DNA of 50,507 bases. Source: Terriglobia bacterium. GTDB taxonomy: Bacteria; Acidobacteriota; Terriglobia; 20CM-2-55-15. The notes below the pieces were generated by a model. The model saw only the letters and a program-made list of their open reading frames with translations, made no database searches and was not told the origin of the DNA. A program made the position numbers and the translations under genes. The DNA is taken from contig DASXLG010000344.1 of the NCBI GenBank assembly GCA_036496425.1, positions 1 through 50,507 of the forward strand, given 5' to 3'. This document shows positions 1 to 8,483 of this stretch, piece after piece (position 1 is the stretch's first letter; every line of letters starts with the position of its first letter).

Positions 1-178
1 CCGCGGCCTGCCACCAATAGCCTTTCGGCTTCGCCAGCAGCTCATCGCTCAGCTCGCGGCCCATCAGCCGGAGAATGATGGTCTGCAGCACATCCTCGGC
101 ATCATCCGCGTTACCCGTGATCCTGAAGGCTGCGTTGTAAAAGGCTCCGTTCCGTCCTCCAGGCCGAGTACTTCCTCG
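1..178 (-). pseudogene. Broken ECF-type RNA polymerase sigma factor, region 2 fragment (partial at window edge)
   Basis: Read leftwards from 178 the frame gives FYNAAFRITGNADDAEDVLQ followed by TIILRLM and GYWWQAA, which is the sigma-70 region 2 helix that binds the core polymerase and melts the -10 element. An in-frame stop lies at 179-181, and no ATG, GTG or TTG occurs before the conserved helix, so this frame cannot start by itself. Plausible upstream residues (SEEVLGLEDGTEPF) sit in another frame and would join near the T-run at about 139-143, which looks like a one-base frameshift. The C-terminal half would lie left of the window. I cannot tell real decay from a base-calling error; the family assignment is firm. 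Confidence 0.6.
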
Positions 179-240
179 CTAATGCCCTCGGCAAGAAGTG
201 AACAATCGTCTCCCGCGCCCTGTAGGCGCCGGCTCTGGGG

Positions 241-657
241 TCAGCTCCGAATCGCCAGAGGAATGGAGGATCCGTCTGCGCGGCGCCACGTCGTTCGGAA
301 TTCCGAATCGTAGGTCCATAATTTCAGTTTCCGATTCCGTGTGGACAGCGCCGCCAGATATCCATCGGTCCAGTCCGGCTCGTGTTCGCTGTACTTGACA
401 AGCCAGCCAAAGACCTCGCTCCAAAACGAATGCGGGTCCTCCACAACTGCAGGCTGCATGTTCAACCGCCCGATCGCCTGCTGCAGCCGCATCCGTTGAG
501 ACGGCCCCGGCAAATGGAAGGCTGCCTCGGTCAGGACCGGCTCGCAAATAATCAGAGGAAATCTGGCGAGGCTTTTCAGGTGCCTAATCGCCGTTGGATT
601 TAGCGCATCACGAGGATCGCAAAGCGCCACTAGTGGGCCGGTATCGATCAGAATCAT
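241..657 (-). CDS. PIN-domain toxin (probable RNase), VapC-like
   Basis: A 138-residue protein beginning MILIDTGPLVALCD, the usual first strand and first catalytic Asp (D5) of a PIN domain. A central conserved Glu (in CEPVLTEAAF, near 39-48) and a C-terminal acidic patch (EPDWTDGYLAAL) match the layout of the metal-binding residues. PIN toxins cleave tRNA or other RNA when released from their antitoxin. The start overlaps the stop of the antitoxin gene by four bases (ATGA at 654-657), so the two are translationally coupled. The exact RNA target cannot be read from the sequence. Confidence 0.85.
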   Translation of the reverse strand: MILIDTGPLVALCDPRDALNPTAIRHLKSLARFPLIICEPVLTEAAFHLPGPSQRMRLQQAIGRLNMQPAVVEDPHSFWSEVFGWLVKYSEHEPDWTDGYLAALSTRNRKLKLWTYDSEFRTTWRRADGSSIPLAIRS

Positions 658-944
658 TTCCGCTTACGGTGAAGATTGCGCAGGATCCCTCGTCTGGCCT
701 CATTCCGGTTGTGGACATTGTAGTCTCTCGCAGGCAAGCCGGGCGGGTCGGGGTATTCTTTGTGGATCTCCCGTATTATCGCCTCCGCATCAGCCTGCCG
801 CGGCGACTCGATCAACTTCTCATAGCGCTCGTCGATGGCCTCGCGGACTAAATCCGACAGGGTTATCCCCTGCGAACGAAGCCGCTGGGCTTTTTTGAGC
901 CGTTTGTCGTCAAGACGGACATTCACGAGCCGGACATTCATCAT
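654..944 (-). CDS. Ribbon-helix-helix (CopG/Arc-type) antitoxin
   Basis: A 96-residue protein whose N-terminus (VNVRLDDKRLKKAQRLRSQG then ITLSDLVREAIDERYEKL) has the strand-helix-helix pattern of ribbon-helix-helix repressors. The second half is charged (EAIIREIHKEYPDPP) and probably wraps the toxin. It is the first gene of the pair and overlaps the PIN gene by ATGA. Such antitoxins normally repress their own promoter. Two successive ATG codons (942-944 and 939-941) could serve as start; I see no clear Shine-Dalgarno sequence for either. The AT-rich stretch 945-960 just upstream is a plausible operator, but I could not define one. Confidence 0.85.
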   Translation of the reverse strand: MMNVRLVNVRLDDKRLKKAQRLRSQGITLSDLVREAIDERYEKLIESPRQADAEAIIREIHKEYPDPPGLPARDYNVHNRNEARRGILRNLHRKRK

Positions 945-1100
945 GTAAATATACCACGTCTTTACAGGCGTCTCTATTTCTCAAGACAAAAGCAATTCCA
1001 GATTCTCGCGGCTCCGGCTGGCCGGAACACCACAAGACAGGTGTTCATTTGGCCCCGCCACTGCGCGTAACGTTCTACAATTCGAGTAATTCCGTTAAGA

Positions 1101-1106
1101 TATAAT
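1101..1106 (+). promoter_or_regulatory. Possible -10 element for the 1125 gene
   Basis: A perfect TATAAT lies 19 bases before the ATG at 1125. No good -35 hexamer is present at 16-18 bp spacing, so the promoter call is weak. Confidence 0.3.
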
Positions 1107-1124
1107 CCGGAAACCATCAAAAAC

Positions 1125-1694
1125 ATGCTGGCACAAATTCTCATATCCATTCTCCTGGCGTCCATGCCCGTGACCGTACAGAGCGAGCAGGCAGCAGCAA
1201 ATCCGCCGCTCATTCCCGCGCCTCAGACCAGACTGGAAATGTTTGCGGCCCAGAGCGGAGCCCTGCTCGCCAGTGAAAGCTATTCGCTGGCGCGTATCTC
1301 CGGCGGGGACGCGTGCAGTGTCCGTCTGCAGGTCGTCATCATGTATCAGGTCGGACGGGAAGCGGAAAAGCTCGAAGGCCTCCGTCTCGACATGTCCGGT
1401 GTGCCCCACCCGGTGACCAGCTACATCGACTTCGACGAGTTGGGAACTCTATCTCAGTCGATCAATGCGATGCTGGACATCAACCAGAAAGGCACTTCGT
1501 TTACGAATCCATCGTCGAAGGAACTATTTTTCTCTTCGCGGGGCGGGCTCAAGATTTCGATGGTTCAGACAGACACGGAAAAAGAAATGACCATCACACA
1601 CACTTATTCCGGAAGCTCCTGCACGATCAAACGCGATACATCGGTCGTCGAATTGAAAGGCGCGCTCGACAAGGTTCTGCAGGATCTGCGATAA
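1125..1694 (+). CDS. Secreted hypothetical protein, 189 residues
   Basis: The first ~22 residues (MLAQILISILLASMPVTVQS) form a signal peptide, so the mature protein is probably periplasmic. The rest is a small mixed alpha/beta protein with two Cys residues (C63 and C163), which could form a disulfide. I do not recognise the family. A perfect TATAAT lies 19 bp upstream. The next gene, a small membrane protein, begins 19 bp after the stop with its own RBS, so the two are likely co-transcribed. Function unknown. Confidence 0.7.
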   Translation: MLAQILISILLASMPVTVQSEQAAANPPLIPAPQTRLEMFAAQSGALLASESYSLARISGGDACSVRLQVVIMYQVGREAEKLEGLRLDMSGVPHPVTSYIDFDELGTLSQSINAMLDINQKGTSFTNPSSKELFFSSRGGLKISMVQTDTEKEMTITHTYSGSSCTIKRDTSVVELKGALDKVLQDLR

Positions 1695-1713
1695 CGTTAG
1701 TGCAGAGGAAAAC

Positions 1714-1983
1714 ATGAGGACCACCACGAAATTTCGCATTGTTATGTGGGCAAGCGCCGGCTTTCTCGTCGCCGCCGGATGGGGAGTGTATTTCGCAGCC
1801 GCAGACAAGGCCCTGCCCATCGACCCGAACTTGTACACGCTCGCGAGCGTCACGCAGCCGATTGTCTGGCTCTTTCATCGGCCGCTCGGTCTCTCAGCGG
1901 TCACGGTTGCAAATGCCGCTACCTACGCCTTGGCCGGCCTGATTGTGGAAGCGGTTCGCAAACAACTGCATCACAGAAGCTGA
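1714..1983 (+). CDS. Small membrane protein, 89 residues
   Basis: Two hydrophobic segments are visible: about residues 9-30 (IVMWASAGFLVAAGWGVYFA) and 57-80 (LGLSAVTVANAATYALAGLI). The ATG follows the sequence GAGGAAAAC, a fair Shine-Dalgarno site. It lies 19 bp downstream of the secreted protein and probably shares its transcript. No catalytic motif is visible and I do not recognise the family. Confidence 0.65.
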   Translation: MRTTTKFRIVMWASAGFLVAAGWGVYFAAADKALPIDPNLYTLASVTQPIVWLFHRPLGLSAVTVANAATYALAGLIVEAVRKQLHHRS

Positions 1984-2010
1984 TTCTTATGCAGTGGACG
2001 AGTTGCCCGG

Positions 2011-3474
2011 CTAGCGTAGCAACTCGAAGTCGATAAACCCGCGCTCGGGATTCACCGACTCCAGACGCACACGAACCCGGTGGCCGATGTCCAGGTGTTT
2101 TGCTTCGCCGATCAGCTTGCCTTCGACGGGAGGATGCAAAAGGCGGACCCACATTCCGCTGGCATTGATACCCGAAACGAGGGCGTCGAACTCCTGACCC
2201 AGTCGTGGACGCAGCATGGCCGCGGCGGCGCATTTTTTAACCTGGCGTTCGACCTTGTTGGCATCGTTTTCTTTTTCGGTGCAGCGCGTAGCCAGATCGC
2301 GCAGTTCGTCTCCCGAATAAGGCGAATTTTTGCCGGCGAAGGCGGCTTTGAGCAGACGCTGGGTCAGAAGATCGGAGTAGCGGCGGTTGGGAGCCGTCGA
2401 GTGCGAATAGTTCTCGACGGCCAGCCCGAAATGGCCGGGCGCATCGCCGCCGGGCATCTTCACCATGTATTCGCCGCGGCCTAGCAGCTTAATGACCGAA
2501 AGCGAGAGCTCCGGAAAATGCGCCGGATTCGAGTGTTGCTGTTGCTTAAGGAATTCCTCGAGGCTTCGGGCCTCCGGTTCGGGCGAAAGATTGCCGCCCA
2601 AGGCTGCGGCGAGCGCGCGGATGCGGTCCCATCGCTCAGGAATTTTGACCACCCGCCGGATGCTCGGCAGACCGCGCTGCTCGAGGAAGGCCGCGGTCGT
2701 CTGGTTGGCCGCGATCATGAAATCTTCGATCAGCAGCGTCGCCCGGTTGTGCTGTTTCGACGCCAGGTCCACTACCGTGCCTTCCGGCGACATGACCGGC
2801 TGCAGTTCTATCGTCTGGAACGTCAGCGCGCCGGCTTCGTGACGCCGCTGGCGCAGGCATGCGGCTGCCCGGTCCTGCAACCTCAGCTGGTTCTGCAGAT
2901 CGCGGTTGCGCTCCACCTTCTCGGGGGTCTTTCCATCGGCCTGCTGATCCAGCCATGCCGCAACGGAGTTGTACGCCAACTGCGCCTTGTTCTCTACCAC
3001 GGCAGCATAGAGCGAAGGCTCCGTGATCTGCCCGTCGCGGGACACCAGCATCTCGGCCACGATTGCCAGCCGCTTCTCTCCCTCGTTGAGAGAGCTGAGA
3101 TCGGTCGAAAGCTGCTCGGGCAGCATCGGGAACGTGCGGACACCTGTATAGATGGATGTCGTGTTATGAGCGGCCGCCAAGTCGATCGGAGAATGCGCGG
3201 GAACAAACCAGTCCACCTCCGCGATGCCGACATAGATACGGATGCCGCCGGATTCTTCCACGGCGTATTCGATCTGATCGAGGTCTCGCGAATCATCGTT
3301 GTCGATGGAGGACCATAACCATGAGGTAAGATCGCGCGCCTTGACGGTTCGGAAGTCCGGCTCGGCTTCCTTTTTCAGTTCAGCCTGGGCTTCCGGAGGA
3401 AAATCGACGAGAAAACCGCGGTCAAGCATGGCCCTGCGGGCGATCGCACGGAGATCGGGATGACGGACAGACAT
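2011..3474 (-). CDS. RNB-domain (RNase II/R-like) 3'-5' exoribonuclease, short form
   Basis: The 487-residue protein contains the RNB catalytic core. SIDNDDSRDLDQIE at about residues 56-69 carries the Asp cluster that binds Mg2+, and YSHSTAPNRRYSDLLTQR near residue 375 is the RNB signature. The last ~60 residues (from GQEFDALVSGINASGMWVRL) look like an S1 RNA-binding domain. Unlike E. coli RNase II or R, there is little room for N-terminal cold-shock domains: only ~50 residues precede the catalytic core. I took the ATG at 3472-3474 because the residues before it (a longer open frame to 3654) are low-quality and overlap the divergent gene at 3530. Expected role: processive degradation of RNA. 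Confidence 0.88.
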   Translation of the reverse strand: MSVRHPDLRAIARRAMLDRGFLVDFPPEAQAELKKEAEPDFRTVKARDLTSWLWSSIDNDDSRDLDQIEYAVEESGGIRIYVGIAEVDWFVPAHSPIDLAAAHNTTSIYTGVRTFPMLPEQLSTDLSSLNEGEKRLAIVAEMLVSRDGQITEPSLYAAVVENKAQLAYNSVAAWLDQQADGKTPEKVERNRDLQNQLRLQDRAAACLRQRRHEAGALTFQTIELQPVMSPEGTVVDLASKQHNRATLLIEDFMIAANQTTAAFLEQRGLPSIRRVVKIPERWDRIRALAAALGGNLSPEPEARSLEEFLKQQQHSNPAHFPELSLSVIKLLGRGEYMVKMPGGDAPGHFGLAVENYSHSTAPNRRYSDLLTQRLLKAAFAGKNSPYSGDELRDLATRCTEKENDANKVERQVKKCAAAAMLRPRLGQEFDALVSGINASGMWVRLLHPPVEGKLIGEAKHLDIGHRVRVRLESVNPERGFIDFELLR

Positions 3475-3529
3475 CGTAAGGATATTAACATCATTGCCAA
3501 AACCGTGCTGTTGTGCGACGGTAAGCATT

Positions 3530-3817
3530 ATGTTTCGACGAATTATCCTGGGTTGTCTTGTTCTGATGATGGCCGGCACTGTGTCCGGATACGCGCGGAC
3601 ACAGCAAACCGCGAAGGTCGTCAAACCGAAAAAGGTGAAGCCGGCAAAGATCAAGAAACCGAAGACGCCGAAAGCTGCGAAGGCGGCAAAAAAACTGACG
3701 CCAAATCAGAAGGCCATCCAGAAAGCCAACACAAAGAATATCAAGGCACAGCAAAAGGCGTTCAAGAAGCAGATTCAGCAGCAGAATAAAGCCGTCAAAC
3801 AGGCGAAGAGCAAGTAG
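3530..3817 (+). CDS. Secreted lysine-rich basic protein, 95 residues
   Basis: The frame starts with a signal peptide (MFRRIILGCLVLMMAGTVSG). The mature part is almost only Lys, Ala, Gln, Pro and Asn, with repeats such as KPKKVKPAKIKKPKTPKAAK and many KxxK spacings, and ends QNKAVKQAKSK. It should be disordered and strongly basic. The longer frame from 3494 adds a Cys-rich stretch with no signal, so 3530 is preferred. It is divergent from the RNB gene (56 bp between starts). Binding to nucleic acid or acidic polysaccharide is a guess from charge alone; no family recognised. Confidence 0.6.
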   Translation: MFRRIILGCLVLMMAGTVSGYARTQQTAKVVKPKKVKPAKIKKPKTPKAAKAAKKLTPNQKAIQKANTKNIKAQQKAFKKQIQQQNKAVKQAKSK

Positions 3818-3826
3818 GGAAGAAAC

Positions 3827-3909
3827 TTATTGCACGATTGCATCATCTGAAGTTTTTGCAGTTCTAAATTTGAAATGCAGAAACCTCTAATGATGCAATG
3901 GTGCAATAA
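3827..3909 (+). terminator. Long imperfect palindrome, likely bidirectional terminator
   Basis: TTATTGCACGATTGCATCAT at the left edge pairs with ATGATGCAATGGTGCAATAA at the right edge with one mismatch. The interior (GAAGTTTTTGCAG to CTGCATTTC on the other strand) also pairs imperfectly, so nearly the full 83 bp can fold. A run of T follows at 3911-3916 on the plus strand. It lies between two converging genes (stops at 3817 and 3915), which fits termination of both. It is AT-rich compared with its surroundings and could also be a dispersed repeat. Confidence 0.65.
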
Positions 3910-3914
3910 ATTTT

Positions 3915-4619
3915 TTAGTCTTTGGGATTTGTAGCAAACACCGTCAATTCCGGCGTAAACCCACGGTCGTCCATCTCCAGGGCGGCTTTGATCATGTGCG
4001 CGATGTCTTCGCCGCGGAGCTTCGTCGGGTTCTCCTTTTGAGTCAAGCCCGCTGCGGCGCCGAAGTTTGTCAGCACTTCGCTCGGATTCGCGAGAAAAAC
4101 CCGGATGTTGAATTGCCGGAGTTCGCCGCGCCAGCACTCCGTCATGCCGCGAAGCGCAAACTTGCTGGCGTAATAGGCGGTGCCGTTCGGAGCGCCGCGC
4201 AGGCTGGCCGTTGAACAGATGTTCACGATATTTCCGGTATTGCGCTGGATAAAGTGTTTCGCTGCTTCGCGGCCCATCAGCATAGCGCCGGTGACGTTGG
4301 TGGCGAAGACAGCCTCGAAGCTGGATTTATCCATATCGACGAGCTTCTTGAAAACGCCGAAACCAGCATTGTTGATCAGGATATCGAGGTGATCGAACGC
4401 CTGCAGCACTTCGCGCATTGTCCGCTGGACGTCGGCTTCATTCGAGACGTCGGCGCGGATCGGAACGGCGTTCAACACTTCCGCCGCCTTGTAGAGTTTC
4501 TTTTCGTCGCGGCCGGTAATGGCGACCTGCGTCCCGGCCTCAATCAGAGTCTTCGCGATGGAAAATCCGATGCCGCTGCTTCCACCTGTCACAAGCGCCG
4601 TTGCGTTTTGTAGTTTCAT
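3915..4619 (-). CDS. Short-chain dehydrogenase/reductase (SDR)
   Basis: Classical SDR of 234 residues. TGGSSGIG at 11-18 is the NAD(P)-binding loop, NNAG at 83-86 stabilises the sheet, Ser136 or Ser139 lies in ICSTAS, and Tyr149 with Lys153 (YYASK) complete the catalytic set. TGRDEKK after the second strand suggests NADP(H) preference. The start overlaps the stop of the channel gene by ATGA and has GGAAGGA as RBS, so the two are translationally coupled. The substrate cannot be inferred; the family covers 3-oxoacyl, sugar and alcohol substrates. Confidence 0.9.
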   Translation of the reverse strand: MKLQNATALVTGGSSGIGFSIAKTLIEAGTQVAITGRDEKKLYKAAEVLNAVPIRADVSNEADVQRTMREVLQAFDHLDILINNAGFGVFKKLVDMDKSSFEAVFATNVTGAMLMGREAAKHFIQRNTGNIVNICSTASLRGAPNGTAYYASKFALRGMTECWRGELRQFNIRVFLANPSEVLTNFGAAAGLTQKENPTKLRGEDIAHMIKAALEMDDRGFTPELTVFATNPKD

Positions 4620-5635
4620 GCTTCCTTCCCGATTTCCTGGTCAAGCCGTTTCAGTTTAGGACGTTCACCCATGGCGATGAGTACATCGCCTGATTGTATC
4701 TGCAGATCCGCCGCCGGATTGAATCGCATTACGCCATCTTTGTGCCGTACGGCCAGAACGATGACGCCATATTCGTTCCCGAGACGCAACTCTTCCAGTG
4801 TGCGCGACACCAGACTGCTCGACGCTCCGATCGGAAGTTGCTCGATTTCCAGATCCAGATCCGAGGGCTGCCGGAATGCCGAAGCGATATCCATAAAGCT
4901 CGTGACGTGCGGCCGGAGCAGCGACTGCGCGAGGCGGTGCCCGATAAAAGAGTACGGCGTAAATACAGTGGTTGCGCCCGCGCGGCGAAGCTTCTCTTCC
5001 GCCTGGTCGTCGCTGGCGCGCGCGGCAATCAGCAATTTAGGATTGAGAACTTTCGCGGAAAGCGCGACGTAGACGTTCTCCGCGTCGCTGGCGATGGCCG
5101 CGACGAGGCCTTTCGCCGTCTCCACGTGCGCCTGGCGCAGGACTTCGTCCTTCGTGGCGTCGCCGACAAGCGTGATCACGCCTTTGTCGGTCGCCCAGCG
5201 CGCGCGTTCAACCCGATTGTCGATCAGAACGACCGTCGATTCGCTGCGCAGCAATTCCTGAATCACGCTGCGGCCGACGCGGCCGGCGCCACAAACGATG
5301 TAATGTCCCGAAGTATCTCTAAGCATGCGGTCCCTCCGCCTGCGCCCGAAGTAGTCCGTCATTTCGAGCCGCAGCAAAGTGTCGCCAAGAATTGCGATGC
5401 AGACGAAAACGGTCGTAACGCCGATCAACATGAGAAAAGAAATAAAGACACGGCCGTGGAAGCTGAGCGGATGAACCTCGCCTCCGATGGTGGTCAGCGT
5501 GAGAAGCGTCATGTAAAAGCTGTCGAAGGCAGGCCAGCCCTCGATCAGCATGAATCCGGCGGTGCCGATCAGGATGACGCCGCCAAACAGCGCGGCAATG
5601 AGGAGAAGACGTTTCATAAAGCGCCAATCCCGCAT
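4616..5635 (-). CDS. Two-TM K+ channel-like protein with RCK (TrkA-N/TrkA-C) domains, altered filter
   Basis: The 339-residue protein has TM1 (about 8-30), a pore helix, a filter region (TLTTIGGEVHPL, TTIGG at 48-52), TM2 (about 63-88), a Rossmann RCK domain with GAGRVG at 116-121, and a TrkA-C domain from about 255 to the end (SGDVLIAMGE). This is the MthK-type layout for a ligand-gated K+ channel. The filter reads T-T-I-G-G-E instead of T-V-G-Y/F-G-E: the aromatic position is absent. The nucleotide sequence supports this reading. Start 5635 is the longest; an ATG at 5617 is also possible. It lies 39 bp after the oxidoreductase gene and overlaps the SDR gene. Confidence 0.85.
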   Translation of the reverse strand: MRDWRFMKRLLLIAALFGGVILIGTAGFMLIEGWPAFDSFYMTLLTLTTIGGEVHPLSFHGRVFISFLMLIGVTTVFVCIAILGDTLLRLEMTDYFGRRRRDRMLRDTSGHYIVCGAGRVGRSVIQELLRSESTVVLIDNRVERARWATDKGVITLVGDATKDEVLRQAHVETAKGLVAAIASDAENVYVALSAKVLNPKLLIAARASDDQAEEKLRRAGATTVFTPYSFIGHRLAQSLLRPHVTSFMDIASAFRQPSDLDLEIEQLPIGASSSLVSRTLEELRLGNEYGVIVLAVRHKDGVMRFNPAADLQIQSGDVLIAMGERPKLKRLDQEIGKEA

Positions 5636-5674
5636 ATCACGCGGCTGGATTTCCGGAATTGGCGCTATGTGCCG

Positions 5675-7786
5675 TTATGCCAGATCCTCAGGCCGGATCG
5701 GCAGCTTGCGAATGCGTTTGCCTGTCGCGGCGAAGATGGCGTTCGTGACGGCGGGAGCGATGGCCGGCGTGCTGGCTTCGCCGATGCCGCCGGGCGGATT
5801 GGTGCTCGGCACGATGTAGGTCTCGATCACCGGCATTTCGTCGATCCGGAGCGGTTCGTAGTTGTTGAAGTTCGTCTGCTGAACACGGCCGCGATCAATC
5901 GTGATTTCACCGCGAAGCGCCGCGCTCAAACCATACACGATGCCGCTTTCGATCTGCTGGACGACAATCGCCGGGTTGACGACATGGCCGCAATCCACGG
6001 CGCAAACCACGCGGTGAACGCGCAGTTTTCCCTTGTCGATCGAAACCTCCGCAACCTGCGCGTTGAAGCTGCCGAGGTTATCCACGACCGAAATCCCGCG
6101 ATGCCTTCCGGCCGGCAACGGCTTGCCCCAGCCTGCCTTCTCCGCCGCCAGGTTCAGCACCCCGAGCAGCCGGGGCGCCTTCGTCAACAGCTTGCGCCGG
6201 AACTCGAGAGGATCCTGTTTCGCCGCTACCGCAAGCTCGTCCATGAAGCTCTCGGTGAAGAAAGTATTATGCGAATAACCGACGGATCGCCAGTAGCTGA
6301 CCGGTATTCCGACTTCCGGGGGATGGTAGTCGACGAGGATATTCGGAATGTCGTACTGGATTTCCGCGATGCCTTCGACTCCGGTTCGATCCACTCCGTT
6401 CCGCAGTCCCGCAAACGAGGGACAGACGACGCGGACGTTCCAAACCAGAGGCTTACCATTCGCGTCAAGCACGGATGCGAACTTCGTGTAAGAGGCCGGA
6501 CGGTAAGTGTCATGTTGGATGTCATCCTCGCGCGTCCATTGCAGCTTCACTGGAACGCCGGCAGCCTTCGATATTTCCACTGCTTCGCCGATGAAATCCG
6601 CTCCGCCGCGCCGTCCGAATCCGCCGCCGAGATAGACCGTGTGGATCTGGACTTTCTCGGGCGCAAGACCGGAAACAGCAGCCGCAGTCTGCCGCGCCAC
6701 GCTCTGGATCTGCATGCCGCTCCAGACATCGCATCCATCGGGCCGCACATGCGCGACCGCATTCAACGGCTCCATCGGCGCATGCGAAAGATACGGCACT
6801 TCATAGACGGCCTCGATCGCATGGGTGGCGCCGGACATCACCGACGACACATCGCCTTCCTGGCGCGCAACCGCGCCGCGCTTCTCACCGAGATCCGCGA
6901 AGGTTTTACGAATCGTGGCGCTGGTGCTGTTGGCCAGCGGGCCTTCATCCCACTCGATGACGAGCGCCTTGCGGCCTTCCATCGCAGACCATGTATTGTC
7001 CGCAAGCACGGCGACGCCGTTCGATATCTGCACAACCTGTTTCACGCCGGGAACGGTTTTCGCCTTAGCCGCGTCGAAACTCTTCGGCTTGCCGCCGAAC
7101 ACCGGACAGCGCTGAAGCGACGCGTACAACATGCCGGGCACTCTGAGATCGATCCCGAACGTGGTTTTTCCGCTGACCTTTCCGGGCGTATCCAGCCGCT
7201 TCTGGGATTTGCCGACGAGTTTGAATTGCGTCGGATCTTTCAACGCCACATTCTGCTGCGGCACCGGCAGCTTCGACGCTGCTTCGGCCAGGCTGCCGTA
7301 GCTGAGGCGAGCTTTGGTATTGAGATTCAGAACCGTGTTGTTCTCGGCGCGGCATTGCGACTTTGGAACATTCCACTTCTGGGCGGCCGCCTGTACCAGC
7401 ATCTCGCACGCGGTGGCCCCGGCCTTCCGCAGCGGTTCCCAGGAGGTGCGGATGCTCATGCTTCCGAAAACACCTTGCATCGGACCGAATGCGACGGGAT
7501 CGACACCGGGGAACTCGGTCCGGATCTTCTTCCAGTCGCATTCGAGTTCTTCGGCGAGCAGCATCGAAAGCGACGTCACGGTTCCCTGTCCCATCTCGGC
7601 TTTGTGGATAAAGAGTGTGACACTGTCGTCTGTTCCGATTTGAATGTATGCGTTCAACTTCCCGACGGCGCCCTGGGCTTCCAGTTTGCTTTCCGGAAGA
7701 TAGAAACCGATCACCAGTCCGCCCGCCGCAGCGGCGCTTGTCTTGAGGAACGATCGCCGGTTGAGTTTCTGGATGGTCGTGCTCAT
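5675..7786 (-). CDS. Molybdopterin-binding large subunit of an isoquinoline 1-oxidoreductase/aldehyde dehydrogenase-type enzyme
   Basis: The 703-residue protein belongs to the xanthine oxidase family as a separate large subunit. The N-terminus has a twin-arginine signal ([16 protein letters not shown]), so the folded, cofactor-loaded enzyme is exported. [12 protein letters not shown] and the C-terminal [19 protein letters not shown] are cofactor-contact segments of this family. The start at 7786 was chosen because it begins the TAT signal and overlaps the stop of the small-subunit gene (ATGA). It hydroxylates an N-heterocycle or aldehyde with water as oxygen source and passes electrons to the small subunit. 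The true substrate is unknown; IorB is the closest type I recognise. Confidence 0.9.
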   Translation of the reverse strand: MSTTIQKLNRRSFLKTSAAAAGGLVIGFYLPESKLEAQGAVGKLNAYIQIGTDDSVTLFIHKAEMGQGTVTSLSMLLAEELECDWKKIRTEFPGVDPVAFGPMQGVFGSMSIRTSWEPLRKAGATACEMLVQAAAQKWNVPKSQCRAENNTVLNLNTKARLSYGSLAEAASKLPVPQQNVALKDPTQFKLVGKSQKRLDTPGKVSGKTTFGIDLRVPGMLYASLQRCPVFGGKPKSFDAAKAKTVPGVKQVVQISNGVAVLADNTWSAMEGRKALVIEWDEGPLANSTSATIRKTFADLGEKRGAVARQEGDVSSVMSGATHAIEAVYEVPYLSHAPMEPLNAVAHVRPDGCDVWSGMQIQSVARQTAAAVSGLAPEKVQIHTVYLGGGFGRRGGADFIGEAVEISKAAGVPVKLQWTREDDIQHDTYRPASYTKFASVLDANGKPLVWNVRVVCPSFAGLRNGVDRTGVEGIAEIQYDIPNILVDYHPPEVGIPVSYWRSVGYSHNTFFTESFMDELAVAAKQDPLEFRRKLLTKAPRLLGVLNLAAEKAGWGKPLPAGRHRGISVVDNLGSFNAQVAEVSIDKGKLRVHRVVCAVDCGHVVNPAIVVQQIESGIVYGLSAALRGEITIDRGRVQQTNFNNYEPLRIDEMPVIETYIVPSTNPPGGIGEASTPAIAPAVTNAIFAATGKRIRKLPIRPEDLA

Positions 7787-8277
7787 TTGCCACCTCCAGT
7801 GGAGCCGGCCTTGGGCTGCGCGGCATATCGCGCAGCGAGATGAATAGCCTGGCGGATGCCGGAGTATGTGCCGCAGCGGCAGATATTGCCTCGCATGGCC
7901 TGATCGATATCGGCATCGGTGGGATTCGGTTTGCGGGCCAGCAGCGCCGAGGCGGACATGATTTGTCCGGACTGGCAATAGCCGCACTGCGGCACATCGA
8001 CCTCCATCCAGGCGCGCTGGACGGGATGGCTGATGTCCGGCGAAAGCCCTTCAATCGTCGTGATGTTCTTTCCGGCAACAGTCGAAATCGCCGTGCCACA
8101 CGCACGCGTCGCAATCCCGTTGATGTGCACCGTGCACGCGCCGCAAAGCTGCATGCCGCAACCGAACTTGGTCCCGGTCATTCCCAGCGTGTCTCGCAGG
8201 ACCCATAAGAGAGGCATCTGCTGCGGGACGTCCACGCTCTGTCGTTTCCCATTAAGGGTAAACTCAATGGCTGGCAT
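7783..8277 (-). CDS. 2Fe-2S small subunit of the molybdenum hydroxylase
   Basis: A 164-residue protein with two iron-sulfur clusters. The plant-type ferredoxin cluster is held by C40, C45, C48 and C60 ([16 protein letters not shown]). The second cluster is held by C98, C101, C133 and C135 ([15 protein letters not shown]). It carries electrons from the molybdenum subunit encoded next. The start at 8277 ([10 protein letters not shown]) follows GAGGAGG; the in-frame ATG at 8292 lies within that RBS region and is less likely. It has no signal, so it probably travels with its TAT-exported partner. First gene of the likely operon 8277-3915. Confidence 0.92.
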   Translation of the reverse strand: MPAIEFTLNGKRQSVDVPQQMPLLWVLRDTLGMTGTKFGCGMQLCGACTVHINGIATRACGTAISTVAGKNITTIEGLSPDISHPVQRAWMEVDVPQCGYCQSGQIMSASALLARKPNPTDADIDQAMRGNICRCGTYSGIRQAIHLAARYAAQPKAGSTGGGK

Positions 8278-8290
8278 TGGAATCCTCCTC

Positions 8291-8354
8291 AATTCTGGCT
8301 GCGCGCTATCGCGCTTGCGCTTCGCGAATTCTGGCTACGCGCATGCGCTTCGCG
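8291..8354 (+). repeat. 36-bp repeat unit, one full and one shortened copy
   Basis: A 36-bp unit (AATTCTGGCTGCGCGCTATC then GCGCTTGCGCTTCGCG, 8291-8326) is followed by a 28-bp copy with an internal deletion (8327-8354). It lies just upstream of the RBS of the 2Fe-2S subunit gene. A closely related 36-bp unit is present three times at 29684-29790. Confidence 0.7.
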
Positions 8355-8416
8355 AAGAATTCCCGAAATTATACAACCTTGTTATACTGCGCGCGCTATC
8401 CTGTTCGGCCAAATAA

Positions 8417-8478
8417 TGAGCCGCAGATGACGCGGATGGCGCAGATTGATCTGCGTCATCCGCGTCATCTGCGGCTCA
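8417..8478 (+). repeat. Dispersed hairpin repeat, family 1, copy 1
   Basis: Two 30-bp arms (8417-8446 and 8449-8478) with one mismatch surround a 2-bp centre. The arms contain AGCCGCAGATGACGCGGATG, itself made of short GATGACGC-like repeats. The same element recurs at 17576-17633. It begins 6 bp past the stop of the minus-strand gene at 8484 and could form a strong terminator hairpin, though no T-run follows. Confidence 0.85.
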
Positions 8479-8483
8479 GGTTC

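Noticed and set aside
4694-7843. A 1049-codon open frame on the plus strand
   Set aside because: It is antisense to the molybdenum hydroxylase subunit and the channel, has Arg/His/Asp-rich shadow composition and no recognisable domain.
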